DNA of 64,000 nt from Haloarcula argentinensis DSM 12282 (lineage in GTDB: Archaea > Halobacteriota > Halobacteria > Halobacteriales > Haloarculaceae). Where the stretch lies: positions 120,268 to 184,267 of the forward strand of contig AOLX01000025.1 in NCBI GenBank assembly GCA_000336895.1, given 5' to 3'. Positions within the stretch are counted from its first letter, which is position 1. Every line of letters starts with the position of its first letter. The position numbers and the translations under genes are program-made. The notes beneath the pieces were generated by a model, which was not told the DNA's origin, ran no database searches, and was given only the letters and a program-made list of their open reading frames with translations. Of the stretch, positions 9,348-18,021 are shown piece by piece.

Positions 9348-10025
9348 CTACTGTGCGAGTGCGTTCCGGAACTGGTCGGGACCGACTGTCGAACTGATGA
9401 GTTGCTTTTCGGCTCGGCGCAGGAGGTCGGACGCCGCGGCGGCCGACACGTCGAGCTTGTCGGCGAGTTCCGCCGTCGAACACCGACGCGGGGAGTCGTA
9501 GTACCCCGCGGAGAGGGCGATGGACATCGCCCGATACTGCCTGTCCGTGAGGCCGAACTGGTCGCGTTCGCCGGGGTTCTCGGGGTCCGAGGCGATGTTC
9601 AGTAGTTCGAGCGGGATGTCGTTGACCGCACACCGGTCCTGTAGCGCCCTGAACGCGTCGTAGTCCGAGAACACCTTCTGTTCCCGTATCCCATCGGCGG
9701 TGACCGTCGCATCCATCGCAACGCCCTCGAACTCCTCCGGGTCATGTGACGCGATGAGACTCGACGCGTCGTCGACGACCACTTTGTAGAACCAGCCATC
9801 GGCCGTCTGCCCGATCTCCGCCGCGTCGGTGATCTGTGGCCGCGCGTCGAGTTCGCGCTCGAAGGCGTCGCGAGAGCCAGCGTCGACGCTAACTGTAAGC
9901 AGCAGTCTTCCGTCTTCGAGGCCGACAGCGTTCGAAATCGAGAGTTCGCCGCTCGGAATCGAGTCCGCCACGCCGACCAGCGGAAGCGTCTCGTCCGCGA
10001 GAAGGATTTCAGCAACGATGGCCAT
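9348..10025 (-). CDS. Bat-type HTH_10 transcriptional regulator
   Basis: 225-aa cytosolic regulator of the bacterio-opsin-activator family. The N-terminal ~150 residues form the GAF/HTH-associated sensor-like region; the C-terminus is an HTH_10 domain from LTDRQYRAMSIALSAGYYDSP through AELADKLDVSAAAASDLLRR. HTH_10 regulators are abundant in haloarchaea and control oxygen, light or metabolic responses; the target of this one is not known. It lies just upstream of, and is co-oriented with, the SDR gene, making that gene a candidate target. A TATA box 25 bp upstream suggests a leaderless transcript. Confidence 0.85.
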   Translation of the reverse strand: MAIVAEILLADETLPLVGVADSIPSGELSISNAVGLEDGRLLLTVSVDAGSRDAFERELDARPQITDAAEIGQTADGWFYKVVVDDASSLIASHDPEEFEGVAMDATVTADGIREQKVFSDYDAFRALQDRCAVNDIPLELLNIASDPENPGERDQFGLTDRQYRAMSIALSAGYYDSPRRCSTAELADKLDVSAAAASDLLRRAEKQLISSTVGPDQFRNALAQ

Positions 10026-10046
10026 AGCGTGCCATCGGATTCGACG

Positions 10047-10052
10047 TATATA
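10047..10052 (-). promoter_or_regulatory. TATA box for the HTH_10 regulator
   Basis: TATATA centred about 25 bp upstream of the ATG at 10025 on the minus strand, consistent with leaderless transcription. Confidence 0.55.
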
Positions 10053-10111
10053 GTCGCCAGCATAGCGATTACAGGCACGCGCCGACAGCCCCGTTCCGCG
10101 TTCGCAGCCGC

Positions 10112-10726
10112 TCAGTTAGAACTGGACGCCGTCTCACCACTCAGCAATCGCTGTAGCTGTTCGATCAGGGAGCGGCTTGCGGGCTGCCCACGATACACCC
10201 GCACGGAATCGAAGCCAGCGTAGCCGTGGTCCCCGGAGTCGTCGCGCTCCCAGTACAGCCATGCTGTCTCCTCTCCACCGTCGAAGCCCATCTCGTCGAC
10301 TGGGAACGTGAGAACGAGCGACGCCTGGCCGTCCGCAGCATCGTCGTCCGGTTCCTTGATCTCGCCCTCGTCGACGGGTCGAGCGCCCTCGCCGTCTTCC
10401 AGTACAAGGCGCGAGCCGAACCGATAGCGAACGGCCCGCTCCGTAGGGTCGAACGTCTCGCTGTCCCCGTCGTTGTTGACGAACTCTGACTGCTCGACTG
10501 CGACGGTGATGGTGTCGTGTTCCGACAGGTCGATGAAGTTCTCCGCGTTCTCGGGCTGGATGTCGATTGCGAGCTGAACTGGGAAATGGGCCGCCGCGAC
10601 ACTGCTCAGGCTCGGAACCGCTGCCGCGGTCGCTGCTGTGCCAAGTGCTCCTTTGAGGAGCCGTCGTCGTGTGGTGGTTGCCGACTTTGTGCTATCATTG
10701 CTCGTCGCTGACTGCCTTTCTTTCAT
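10112..10726 (-). CDS. Tat-exported hypothetical protein
   Basis: 204-aa predicted secreted protein. After MKERQ and a polar stretch comes a twin-arginine signal (TTTRRRLLKG, then an Ala-rich hydrophobic stretch ending SSVAAAHFP), with likely cleavage after an A-x-A near the VAAA. The mature part is acidic, with INDIQPENAENFIDL-like beta segments resembling a domain seen in other secreted haloarchaeal proteins, and ends in a Ser-rich tail. No lipobox Cys is present, so it is probably released or cell-wall associated. The ATG at 10726 was preferred over the frame start at 10783 because the extra 19 residues are not signal-like. Function unknown. Confidence 0.72.
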   Translation of the reverse strand: MKERQSATSNDSTKSATTTRRRLLKGALGTAATAAAVPSLSSVAAAHFPVQLAIDIQPENAENFIDLSEHDTITVAVEQSEFVNNDGDSETFDPTERAVRYRFGSRLVLEDGEGARPVDEGEIKEPDDDAADGQASLVLTFPVDEMGFDGGEETAWLYWERDDSGDHGYAGFDSVRVYRGQPASRSLIEQLQRLLSGETASSSN

Positions 10727-10978
10727 CCAAATGACCGATCCGCTGGCACAGTTATGATAATTCTGGTGCATATCTCGAAACACCGAGTGATGGCAGACAA
10801 CAGCGTTAAAAGCAGGTTCAGATCGCTTAATTAGCGGTTTTTTGACGTTATCAGAGGACCCTATTGTGTTCGTATGCTTCTATGCTGACAGAGCATTTTC
10901 ATGGCTTGTACGGTCCCTCGTATACCCTGGACGAGACCATTATATTTTAATTAAATTTCTCAAAACAAAGTCTACAAC

Positions 10979-10986
10979 TTTAAATA
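10979..10986 (+). promoter_or_regulatory. TATA box of the pilus operon
   Basis: TTTAAATA centred ~27 bp before the ATG at 11010, inside a strongly AT-rich stretch (10940-11000). This spacing supports the ATG at 11010 rather than the in-frame ATG at 10989 as the leaderless start of the pilus ATPase. Confidence 0.65.
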
Positions 10987-12366
10987 CAATGGTTAATTTA
11001 AAGCTGCGTATGACTGCACAGGCTGGCAGGGAGACCGCACCGGAGGTCCCCGCACCGATGCCACCGGACGCCGCCGACGCCTGGTACGCGCCGGACGTTC
11101 GTGAGCAAGACGAGGTGTATCCGGGGGTCGTCGTGACTGTCCGACGGGGACGGAATGGGTTCCGGTACGACGTCCGCGACCCGGTGCTTTCAGCGGCAGA
11201 GGCCGACGCACTGTCGACTGTCGAGTCACACTTCGCAGGTGCGAACATCGAGCGTCCACAGACGCGTGAGGGGGCAGTGGAGCGAATGGACGGGGGGTTC
11301 GACGCCAAACACCGTCGGGTCATCGACCGATTGATCGACGCGTCGCCGGCGAGCCGTCGTCGAATTGAGTATCACGCGCTCTCGTCACTGGCGTGTTTCG
11401 ACGACTTGACTCCGTATGCGTTGGATTCACGCATCGATGTCGCCGACGTGACTGACGACGGTGTCGTCGTCCATACCGATGATTACGCCCCGGCCGAAAC
11501 CGACCTCGGTCCGGACCCAGCGTATCTCAACCGATTCGCGAGCGAGCGCGTCGAACGCCACACCGTCCGGTTTCAGGGCTTCGCGATTCCGGTCGTCGTC
11601 TACCGCGAGCATCTCCTCGGTGCCGATCCGTTCACGACGAAGTACGCAGTTCGAGAGCCGGACCTGCTCCCCGGCGACGAACAGCTCATCGAAGTGTGCA
11701 AGGAGCGCGTCTGGGAGACCGGCGTCAACGGCGTCGTCGAGGACCGCGTTGAGTTCGTCCGGGAGCGCGCTCGCTCACTGCTCGCCCGGCAGCTAACTGT
11801 CCGTAACACGACTGAATGGATCGACGCTGCCCGCTACCGGCTACGGTCGGCACTGGCCGAACTGGATCTGGCCGTGCCGCCGGTCGATCATCGGTTCGCT
11901 GACGACCGCCTCGATGACCTGTTGTACTACGTGCTTCGGGACCTCGTCGGCTACGGAAAACTTACCATCCCAATCCGGGACCACACGCTCGAAGATATCG
12001 AGGCGAACCGGGTCGACGAACGCGTGAAGGTCCTCCCGCGCGCCGACCTCGGCCACGACGGCCGCGTCCCGACCAATCTCGCCTTCGACTCCGAGGCGGC
12101 CTTTGTCAACGTCGTCACGCAACTGGCCGCCGACGACGGCGTTGAACTCAACGCCTCAAACCCGAGCGCGAAGGTCAACATCGACCCCGACGGCGACGGC
12201 CTCCACGACGCCGACGACACCATCCGCTGTGCCGTTGCCCTGCCGACTATCAGCGAAGGCGGGCCCCACATCTCTATCCGGAAACAGTCGGGCGATGCAA
12301 TTCGAATGTATGGCCTCGAAATTAAAGCAATCTTGAGAATGAAAGCGTGTGTCCGAATTGCCCATG

Positions 12367-12374
12367 TTTTAATA
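12367..12374 (+). promoter_or_regulatory. TATA box for hamA
   Basis: TTTTAATA about 29 bp before the hamA ATG at 12400. The island thus has its own archaeal-style promoter and would give a nearly leaderless hamAB mRNA. Confidence 0.55.
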
Positions 12375-12384
12375 CATAAGAGCA

Positions 12385-12404
12385 GACATATCACTCGATA
12401 TGTC
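12385..12404 (+). promoter_or_regulatory. Perfect 7-6-7 inverted repeat over the hamA start codon
   Basis: GACATAT at 12385-12391, a 6-base spacer, then ATATGTC at 12398-12404: exact reverse complements. The hamA ATG (12400) is inside the right arm and the expected transcription start is in the spacer. A dimeric repressor bound here would block initiation; an RNA hairpin masking the start codon is less likely if transcription begins inside the repeat. Confidence 0.5.
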
Positions 12405-13311
12405 TCAACTTCCTGATGACCACTGGGCCTCTAAAACAGTCATTCAGGAGTCAGAATTGCTTGAACATATATTTGAGGTTGATGAAAAAACCTCAGATAA
12501 TATGAAGGTTAGCCGATATTGTGTTTCCCCCGGTGTAGATACACTAGATTATACATCGTTTATAGATTTCTTAAGAAAGAAATTCAAGTACTATGTCTTA
12601 TCTGAGGAAGAAGTGAAACAAACTGAAGATGCACACTATGAAGCTCAAACAAAGTCTGCTTACAAATTAAACGCAGAGAATGAAGGAATCTATGGAGAAC
12701 TGATTCTATTTGCATTTGTTGAAGCCCTTCTTGACTTGCCAATCGCAAGTCACAAAGTCGCATGGACGCAAAATGCAAACGATGAAGTGAAGGGTTCCGA
12801 TGGTCTATTTTATGGGTACTTTGATGGTGAAAAATCTCTCGCAATCGGTGAGTCGAAAATCAAAGGTCAGCGATCTGAAGCCATAAAAGAATCATTGAAC
12901 AGTATCAATAGATTTTACAGTCCTGAAGGAACTCAGATGCGCAAACATGAATTAACGGTTGCTTCTAATAATTTACCTCAGGATTTGAATAAAGAAGAAA
13001 TAAAAGAACTAAGCAAGGTTTTAACCTCAGGACCAGGCGAACATAGGACTATTCATCCAATGTTTATTTGCTATGAATCTGCTAAATTGCAAAATGCTCA
13101 AGAATCTAACTTGACAAGATCAGACTTAAGAGATGAACTCATTGCTGAAATTAAAAAACACGACGTAGGTGAATATATTGAAGAGAAAATTGAAGAAAAT
13201 TATCCCAATGTAAACAAACACTGGGCCATCATGATGTTGATGCCCGTAGATGATACAACAAACCTACAAGAGACGCTAAAACAGCAAATTTACCCTTATG
13301 CTAACCAATGA
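12400..13311 (+). CDS. hamA: HamA, DUF1837 nuclease subunit of a Hachiman-type defence system
   Basis: 303-aa protein matching the DUF1837/HamA family, the effector nuclease of Hachiman anti-phage systems, where HamA is held inactive by HamB until aberrant DNA is sensed. A PD-(D/E)xK-like core is visible: E100 in YGELILFAFVEALL, D134 in EVKGSDG and E151-x-K153 in AIGESK, so the catalytic residues look intact. The remainder (NSINRFYS, HPMFICYES) follows the family pattern. The ATG at 12400 follows a TATA box at leaderless spacing. The 3' end overlaps hamB by 4 bp (ATGA), implying translational coupling. A/T-rich codons mark recent transfer. Identification rests on motifs plus the hamB neighbour. 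Confidence 0.85.
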   Translation: MSQLPDDHWASKTVIQESELLEHIFEVDEKTSDNMKVSRYCVSPGVDTLDYTSFIDFLRKKFKYYVLSEEEVKQTEDAHYEAQTKSAYKLNAENEGIYGELILFAFVEALLDLPIASHKVAWTQNANDEVKGSDGLFYGYFDGEKSLAIGESKIKGQRSEAIKESLNSINRFYSPEGTQMRKHELTVASNNLPQDLNKEEIKELSKVLTSGPGEHRTIHPMFICYESAKLQNAQESNLTRSDLRDELIAEIKKHDVGEYIEEKIEENYPNVNKHWAIMMLMPVDDTTNLQETLKQQIYPYANQ

Positions 13312-15914
13312 GTGAAAATAGTCCTGCAGAAGCCGAATTCTTCAATTCCACAATTGACAAACTTGTGAAAGAATTACTAAAAAATGATTTGGGAGTTCCA
13401 TATTCTACTCTATATCCAGTAACTGATGAAGAATTACATAGGTCCGTTTGGTTAGCTTCCTATTTAGCAAATAGCGATGACGAGAACGATAGGAGCAAAG
13501 CGTTAGCATTAGCAACTCTTTCTTATATAAAAAACAAAAATAGCTCGGACAGAGGTGTTTATAAACAGTACTTATATATCGTCCTGTCAAGACTCGGGAA
13601 CTTACCAGCATTCGATAATGTGCGTGATGAAGAAGGAATGGAAGTACAAGGACCAGATACTTATGAAGATAATGAACATACCCAAGCTAATTCGTTTGAA
13701 ACGGGGATATTCAATTCATATGATCCAATTCTTAATGCTGAATTGCAGACTAGCAAACAAGAATATCAGATTGATCAGGACACTGTTCTTTCAGCCTTCC
13801 AAAATGAAATCTATGATTCGCTAAATAAGGGAAAAGATGTGGCCATTTCAGGACCGACCTCTTCTGGCAAGTCTTTTATAATTCGTGAATATATAAGTTC
13901 TAAAATAAGTGAACAAAATAAATTTGACACAATTTATGTTGTCCCGACTAAAGCACTAATCAGTGAGGTTTGTCGAAAATTATCTGAGAGGTTCCCAGAT
14001 GCAAGTATCGAAACAGGTGCGCATTTTACTGAAGCTGACGAAGAAAGAAATGACGAAACTACCTTTCTTGTAGTTACGCCAGAGAGATGTCTGAATCTAC
14101 TTTCGGAAGAAAACCGGTCATCAATATCTCCATCTCTTGTGTTCTTTGATGAAATCCAAAATCTTGAATCTGGAGAAAGAGGCGTTATCTTTGAGAGTAT
14201 TATCGAGTCACTGACTACATACTGGCCCCACGCTCAAATAGTAGCCGCAGGACCATATTTAAAAAATTCTGGCGTCACATTATCATCACTCACCGACCGC
14301 GATGTGAAAGAAATCGAAACAAAATTCGCTCCGGTTTTACAATTAAAGGCTATACTTGAGTTCCAGAGGGGTGGTGGGAATGCACCAGGGCAAAGATTGA
14401 TGAATGCTACTATTTATAGCCCTTCTGGTGAACCACTGACAACTAAAGTGCCGGAGCCTGAACAAGTTACCTTCTCAGATTTCAACGACAATAAAAAGAA
14501 CTCGTTACCTCACATCTTAGATGAATTTGCAAACAACTCTAAAAATATAATTTATGCAAGTAGACGTGATTTCGCCGAAGATCGAGCTACTAAGATAGCC
14601 GAAAGCCGAAAGAGTACTGTTGACTCAGAAGATATCGCCGACCTTGTCCAATTTCTAAGAGATAGTATCCACGAGGAGTACTCGCTTGCGAACTGTGTTG
14701 AATCCGGATTAGCATATCATCATGGAATGGTCCCAAAAATTGCTCGGGAAGAAATTGAGAGAATATACAGGGAGGAAGATTCTCTTGACACGATCGTAAG
14801 TACACCAACGCTACTGCAGGGTGTTAGCTTACCTGCAGAAAAGATCTTTTTAGTGGGGGATAAAAAAGGGCAAGATGATCTCACTAGCTTTGATTTTAAT
14901 AACCTAATTGGCCGCGTCGGCAGGCTAGACACCAAACTGTATGGTTCAATATACTGCATAACAACAGAGGATGATGAGTGGGCTCAAGAGCAATTTGAGA
15001 ACGCCGAAGAGAAAGAAGTAGAACCAGTTACTGAAAATGCTCTAAATCGGCCAGACGAACTGATTGATACATTAACTAAAGAAAATATAATTGAAGAAGA
15101 TGATGGTAGTTTGCGATACACTGGAATCTTACTCAGAAATCGGTTTTTAAGAGATCCCGATAGCGTTGATAGGTATTTAGAAGAAAATGGTGTGAATCAA
15201 AATGATAGAGAGAAAATACAGCTTATACTTGAGGAAACTCTCGAATCTATTGAAATTCCAAAAGAAATTGCAAAAAAGTCTCCAACCACCGATCCAATAT
15301 TACAGAATCAGTTATATAAAAAGGTGGAAAGAAACCCTACTGATTGGATAGTTGCTACGAGGAGGAGTGGGTTTAGCTATGAGAAACTAGAGAAGATTTG
15401 CAAGGAATTGAACCGGATATTTAAATTCACATACGATCGATCTAACGGTATTGATCCTCCGGAGAATGAAGCCGAAAACCAGATTGGGCCAATAATTTTT
15501 GCGGCTAATCAGTGGTTACAAGGGAAATCATATAAGCGAATGGTTCAGAATCGAATAGACTCAGATGCTGTTGATGATAAGGGGGTTAATGACTCGATAT
15601 CTAATCTTTTTGAATTAGTGGATAATGACATTCAGTTCGTCCTCGTGAAGTATTTCAGTATTTTAGTGAAGATTTTAGAGAGTTTAGATAGAGATGATAC
15701 TCAGTGGATGGAAAAGTTTGATCAAATGCTTGATTTGGGGACGATGGATACTAATGAAATAGCTCTGATTACAAAGGGGGTTGATCGCTCCGTCGCAGTA
15801 GATATATATATACCATCAAATGTTGATGACGTAACCCAATATTTGAACTCTAACAAAGATAAGATACCAGATTTCTATGAAACCCACCTAAAGAAACAAG
15901 GAATACTAAAGTAG
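13308..15914 (+). CDS. hamB: HamB, SF2 helicase subunit of a Hachiman-type defence system
   Basis: 868-aa superfamily 2 helicase expected to bind HamA and scan DNA, releasing the nuclease when damaged or phage-type DNA is met. Motifs in order: Walker A SGPTSSGKS with K188, motif Ia VVPTKALISEV, motif Ic VVTPERC, motif II FFDEIQNLESG with D281-E282, a motif III-like AAGPYL, a motif IV-like IIYASRRDFAE, AYHHGMVP, motif V IVSTPTLLQGVSLP and motif VI LIGRVGR (~533-539). A ~300-residue C-terminal region of unknown fold follows. The Ski2/DEAD-like layout and the overlapping DUF1837 gene upstream give the Hachiman call. No frameshift or stop is seen, so both genes look functional. Confidence 0.86.
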   Translation: MSENSPAEAEFFNSTIDKLVKELLKNDLGVPYSTLYPVTDEELHRSVWLASYLANSDDENDRSKALALATLSYIKNKNSSDRGVYKQYLYIVLSRLGNLPAFDNVRDEEGMEVQGPDTYEDNEHTQANSFETGIFNSYDPILNAELQTSKQEYQIDQDTVLSAFQNEIYDSLNKGKDVAISGPTSSGKSFIIREYISSKISEQNKFDTIYVVPTKALISEVCRKLSERFPDASIETGAHFTEADEERNDETTFLVVTPERCLNLLSEENRSSISPSLVFFDEIQNLESGERGVIFESIIESLTTYWPHAQIVAAGPYLKNSGVTLSSLTDRDVKEIETKFAPVLQLKAILEFQRGGGNAPGQRLMNATIYSPSGEPLTTKVPEPEQVTFSDFNDNKKNSLPHILDEFANNSKNIIYASRRDFAEDRATKIAESRKSTVDSEDIADLVQFLRDSIHEEYSLANCVESGLAYHHGMVPKIAREEIERIYREEDSLDTIVSTPTLLQGVSLPAEKIFLVGDKKGQDDLTSFDFNNLIGRVGRLDTKLYGSIYCITTEDDEWAQEQFENAEEKEVEPVTENALNRPDELIDTLTKENIIEEDDGSLRYTGILLRNRFLRDPDSVDRYLEENGVNQNDREKIQLILEETLESIEIPKEIAKKSPTTDPILQNQLYKKVERNPTDWIVATRRSGFSYEKLEKICKELNRIFKFTYDRSNGIDPPENEAENQIGPIIFAANQWLQGKSYKRMVQNRIDSDAVDDKGVNDSISNLFELVDNDIQFVLVKYFSILVKILESLDRDDTQWMEKFDQMLDLGTMDTNEIALITKGVDRSVAVDIYIPSNVDDVTQYLNSNKDKIPDFYETHLKKQGILK

Positions 15915-15930
15915 ATTCGGATCAAGCGTG

Positions 15931-15939
15931 TTCTTTTTT
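15931..15939 (+). terminator. T-rich terminator candidate after hamB
   Basis: TTCTTTTTT begins 16 bp after the hamB stop. Archaeal RNA polymerase stops at oligo-T tracts on the non-template strand, so this may end the hamAB transcript. It also marks the last AT-rich bases before pilus-gene sequence resumes. Confidence 0.4.
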
Positions 15940-15940
15940 C

Positions 15941-17299
15941 AACATCTCCTTCCGGCGTGCACTCAATCAGGGCATTCTCACCGGCAGTCTCGACACCGGT
16001 ATTGAGCGGGTCGCCAGCGAGACGCCTTCGCGGGACCTGCTTGCACCGTTTCTGCTGAAGTTCCGCGAACACGCGAACCAGAGCGCCGAGGCGCTGGAGG
16101 GATACCTGGAGATGGAAGGGCGCTTGCTCTCACACGAGCAGAGCCGACAGCACGAACGGGCGACCGGCTATCTCGAACTCCTCGCGGAACTGTTCGTCGT
16201 GTTGCTGGTGTTGCCCGCGCTCGTCGTGCTCATCGTCACTGTGATGGGTATTCTCGCACCCGGCCTCTCCGAACCCGTTGCGACGCCGCTGGGCGAAACG
16301 ACTGTCCGTGCCATCGTCGTCTACGGGAGTGCAGCGTTCGTGATGGCTGCCGGGTTGCTGGCGGCATTTGTCGTTGCTGCGCTTCGCCCGCGGAACACTG
16401 CCGCCCCAAGCTACAGCCTGCCGGATAGCCCCGTCGCCATACTCGCAACGATTCCTTCGAACCCTGCGAGCGCACTCCTCGCCTGCGTACCACTGGGCGC
16501 AGTAGTCGCAGCAGGCCTCTGGTCACTGGGCTACTGTCCGGTCAACGTCGCGCTCCTCTCGTACGCCACCGTCGGCGTCCCCGTCGGTGTGGTAACGGTC
16601 CGCCGGGCCAGAGCGGACGACGCAAAAGACCGAGAGATTCAGGACTTCGTTCACGCCGTCGCCGGCCACGTCGCGCTGGGCCGCCCGTTTCCAGAGGCGG
16701 TCCGACGTGTCGCCGACGACGTGGAACTCGGCGCGCTCGCTAGCGATGTCCAGTCGCTCGCATTCACGCTCTCGCTGGGCGATAGTCCCGGTGACTCTGC
16801 GGCCGACCGCCGAGCCGCGGCACTCGATCAGTTCGTCGACCGCGTCGGAACGCCGATGGCCGAACAGACCATCGGGCTTGTCGTCGGCGCGTTAGATACG
16901 GGAAGTGATGCGGAGGACGTGTTCGAGACGCTCCAGACAGAGATCGGGCAACTCTACCATCTCAGGAAATCCATCCGCTCAGCTCTGCTCGTCTACGTTG
17001 CGGTCGGCTGGACGACAGCGCTGCTCGTTATCGGGATCACCGTCGCCGTCAACGTTTACGTCCTCGATAGCTTCGCACAACTGTCGTCAGTTTCGGGCAG
17101 TGCGAACATCGCCTTCGACCCGACCGCGATCGAGCCGGCCCGGGAGCAACACCGGTTCTACGTCGTCACGCAGGCGACGATGCTTGCCTGTGGCTGGTTC
17201 GCCGGCACGGCGAGTCGCGGGACGTACGAAGCCCTGTTACACTCCTCGGGGCTAGTACTCATCGCCTACGTCGTCTTCGCGGGGGCTGGTCTGATTTGA
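15941..17299 (+). pseudogene. TadC/GspF-like pilus platform membrane protein, 5' part lost
   Basis: Remnant of the type II secretion F-family membrane protein that anchors the pilus ATPase. Coding similarity runs in one frame from NISFRRALNQGILTGSLDTG at ~15941, before the first ATG at 16112, to a stop at 17297-17299. It retains a GspF-type segment (residues after FLLKFREHANQSAEALEGYLEMEG), a long hydrophobic pair (LFVVLLVLPALVVLIV), a second soluble GspF domain (FVHAVAGHVALGRPFPEAVRRV) and C-terminal membrane helices. Full-length relatives have another GspF/membrane unit upstream, which was removed with the ATPase 3' end. A product from ATG 16112 (395 aa) is possible but its partner motor is gone. 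The stop overlaps the next start (TTGA). Confidence 0.8.
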
Positions 17300-18021
17300 G
17301 GCCCGACACTGACGCCCAGTCACACGTCGTCGGCGTGGTGCTGTTGCTGGGGCTGACCGTCGTCGCGCTCGGTGGACTAACGGCTGTTGTCGGGACCGTC
17401 GTCGACGGCCACACTGCGACCGCCGACGAGGCCCGCGTCGCCAACACGTTCGAGACGACGTTCCGGCCAGTGGAGCAGACGGGCCACCAGACGACCCGTG
17501 TTCGGTTTACTGAAGGACGACTGACCACGGTAAAGCGAGAGCTCCGAGTCCGCAACGACTCCGGCATCCAGCGAACGGTCCCAATCGATGCAGTGGTGTA
17601 CGAGTCCGGAGACAGCTCTGTCCGATTTCTCGCTGGGAGCGTCGTCCGCGGGACATCGGGGAACGCGTGGCTCGAAACTGACCCGCCGGTGACGGCGACG
17701 CGGGACGACACGGCGGTCATCGTCGGCGCGCCGCTCGTCAACGCCAGCGGTGGCACAGTGTCCGGGACGGGTGGTGTATCTGCAGATATCCGTCAGAACG
17801 TCAGCCACGAGCGCGAACGGCTCCCGCCCGACAACTACAGCGTGGCTATCGAGACGGAGACGCCCCGGCCGTTCACCGAGTACTTCCAGCGTGTCGGTGC
17901 AACCACGCAAGTCAAGGACATTGACGGTGACGGCGTCCAGAGCGTTGTGGCGACGTTCCCGGGCCGCCGGACGCTGTATCTGGTCCGCCACGATATGCGG
18001 ACGGAGGTGGGGCATGGATAA
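17296..18021 (+). CDS. Pilin-like protein, DUF7289-type, pilus operon
   Basis: 241-aa protein with a short N-terminus, one hydrophobic segment (VVGVVLLLGLTVVALGGLTAVVG, residues ~10-32) and a beta-rich, Asn/Asp/Thr-containing extracellular part, the layout of haloarchaeal pilin and archaellin-like proteins. The start is TTG at 17296, overlapping the TGA of the tadC-like gene, so the two were translationally coupled. The end overlaps the next ATG. It probably served as a pseudopilin of the disrupted pilus; the family name is from memory of the usual operon order. Intact reading frame. Confidence 0.72.
   Translation: MRPDTDAQSHVVGVVLLLGLTVVALGGLTAVVGTVVDGHTATADEARVANTFETTFRPVEQTGHQTTRVRFTEGRLTTVKRELRVRNDSGIQRTVPIDAVVYESGDSSVRFLAGSVVRGTSGNAWLETDPPVTATRDDTAVIVGAPLVNASGGTVSGTGGVSADIRQNVSHERERLPPDNYSVAIETETPRPFTEYFQRVGATTQVKDIDGDGVQSVVATFPGRRTLYLVRHDMRTEVGHG

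Larger units (their letters stand above)
11010..12416 (+). pseudogene. Type IV pilus / type II secretion ATPase, 3' half lost
   Basis: N-terminal part of an archaeal GspE/PilB/TadA-type secretion ATPase that would power pilus assembly at the membrane. Homology is good from MTAQAGRET to ISIRKQSGD (about residue 429), including the N2-domain ALPTISEGGPHISIRKQSG segment that normally comes just before the linker and Walker A. At base ~12297 the sequence changes abruptly to AT-rich DNA and about 40 unrelated residues follow before a stop at 12416. Walker A, Walker B, the Asp and His boxes and the whole C-terminal ATPase domain are gone, so the product cannot be an active motor. The TadC-like partner resumes at ~15941, on the far side of the inserted island. 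Confidence 0.88.
12297..15940 (+). mobile_element. AT-rich genomic island carrying a Hachiman-type defence module
   Basis: From ~12297 to ~15940 base composition drops sharply to AT-rich, and codon use switches to A/T-ending codons, against high G+C on both sides. The segment holds exactly two genes, hamA and hamB, plus their own promoter and a T-rich tail. It replaces the end of the pilus ATPase gene and the start of the tadC-like gene, so it arrived with deletion of host DNA. No integrase, transposase, tRNA target or terminal inverted repeats are visible, so the entry mechanism is unknown; recombination between flanking pilus genes or a foreign donor segment is possible. Confidence 0.8.

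Noticed and set aside
12297..15940. Island as an insertion sequence, integrative element or restriction-modification system
   Set aside because: No transposase, integrase, methyltransferase or terminal inverted repeat is present; only the nuclease-helicase pair is encoded.
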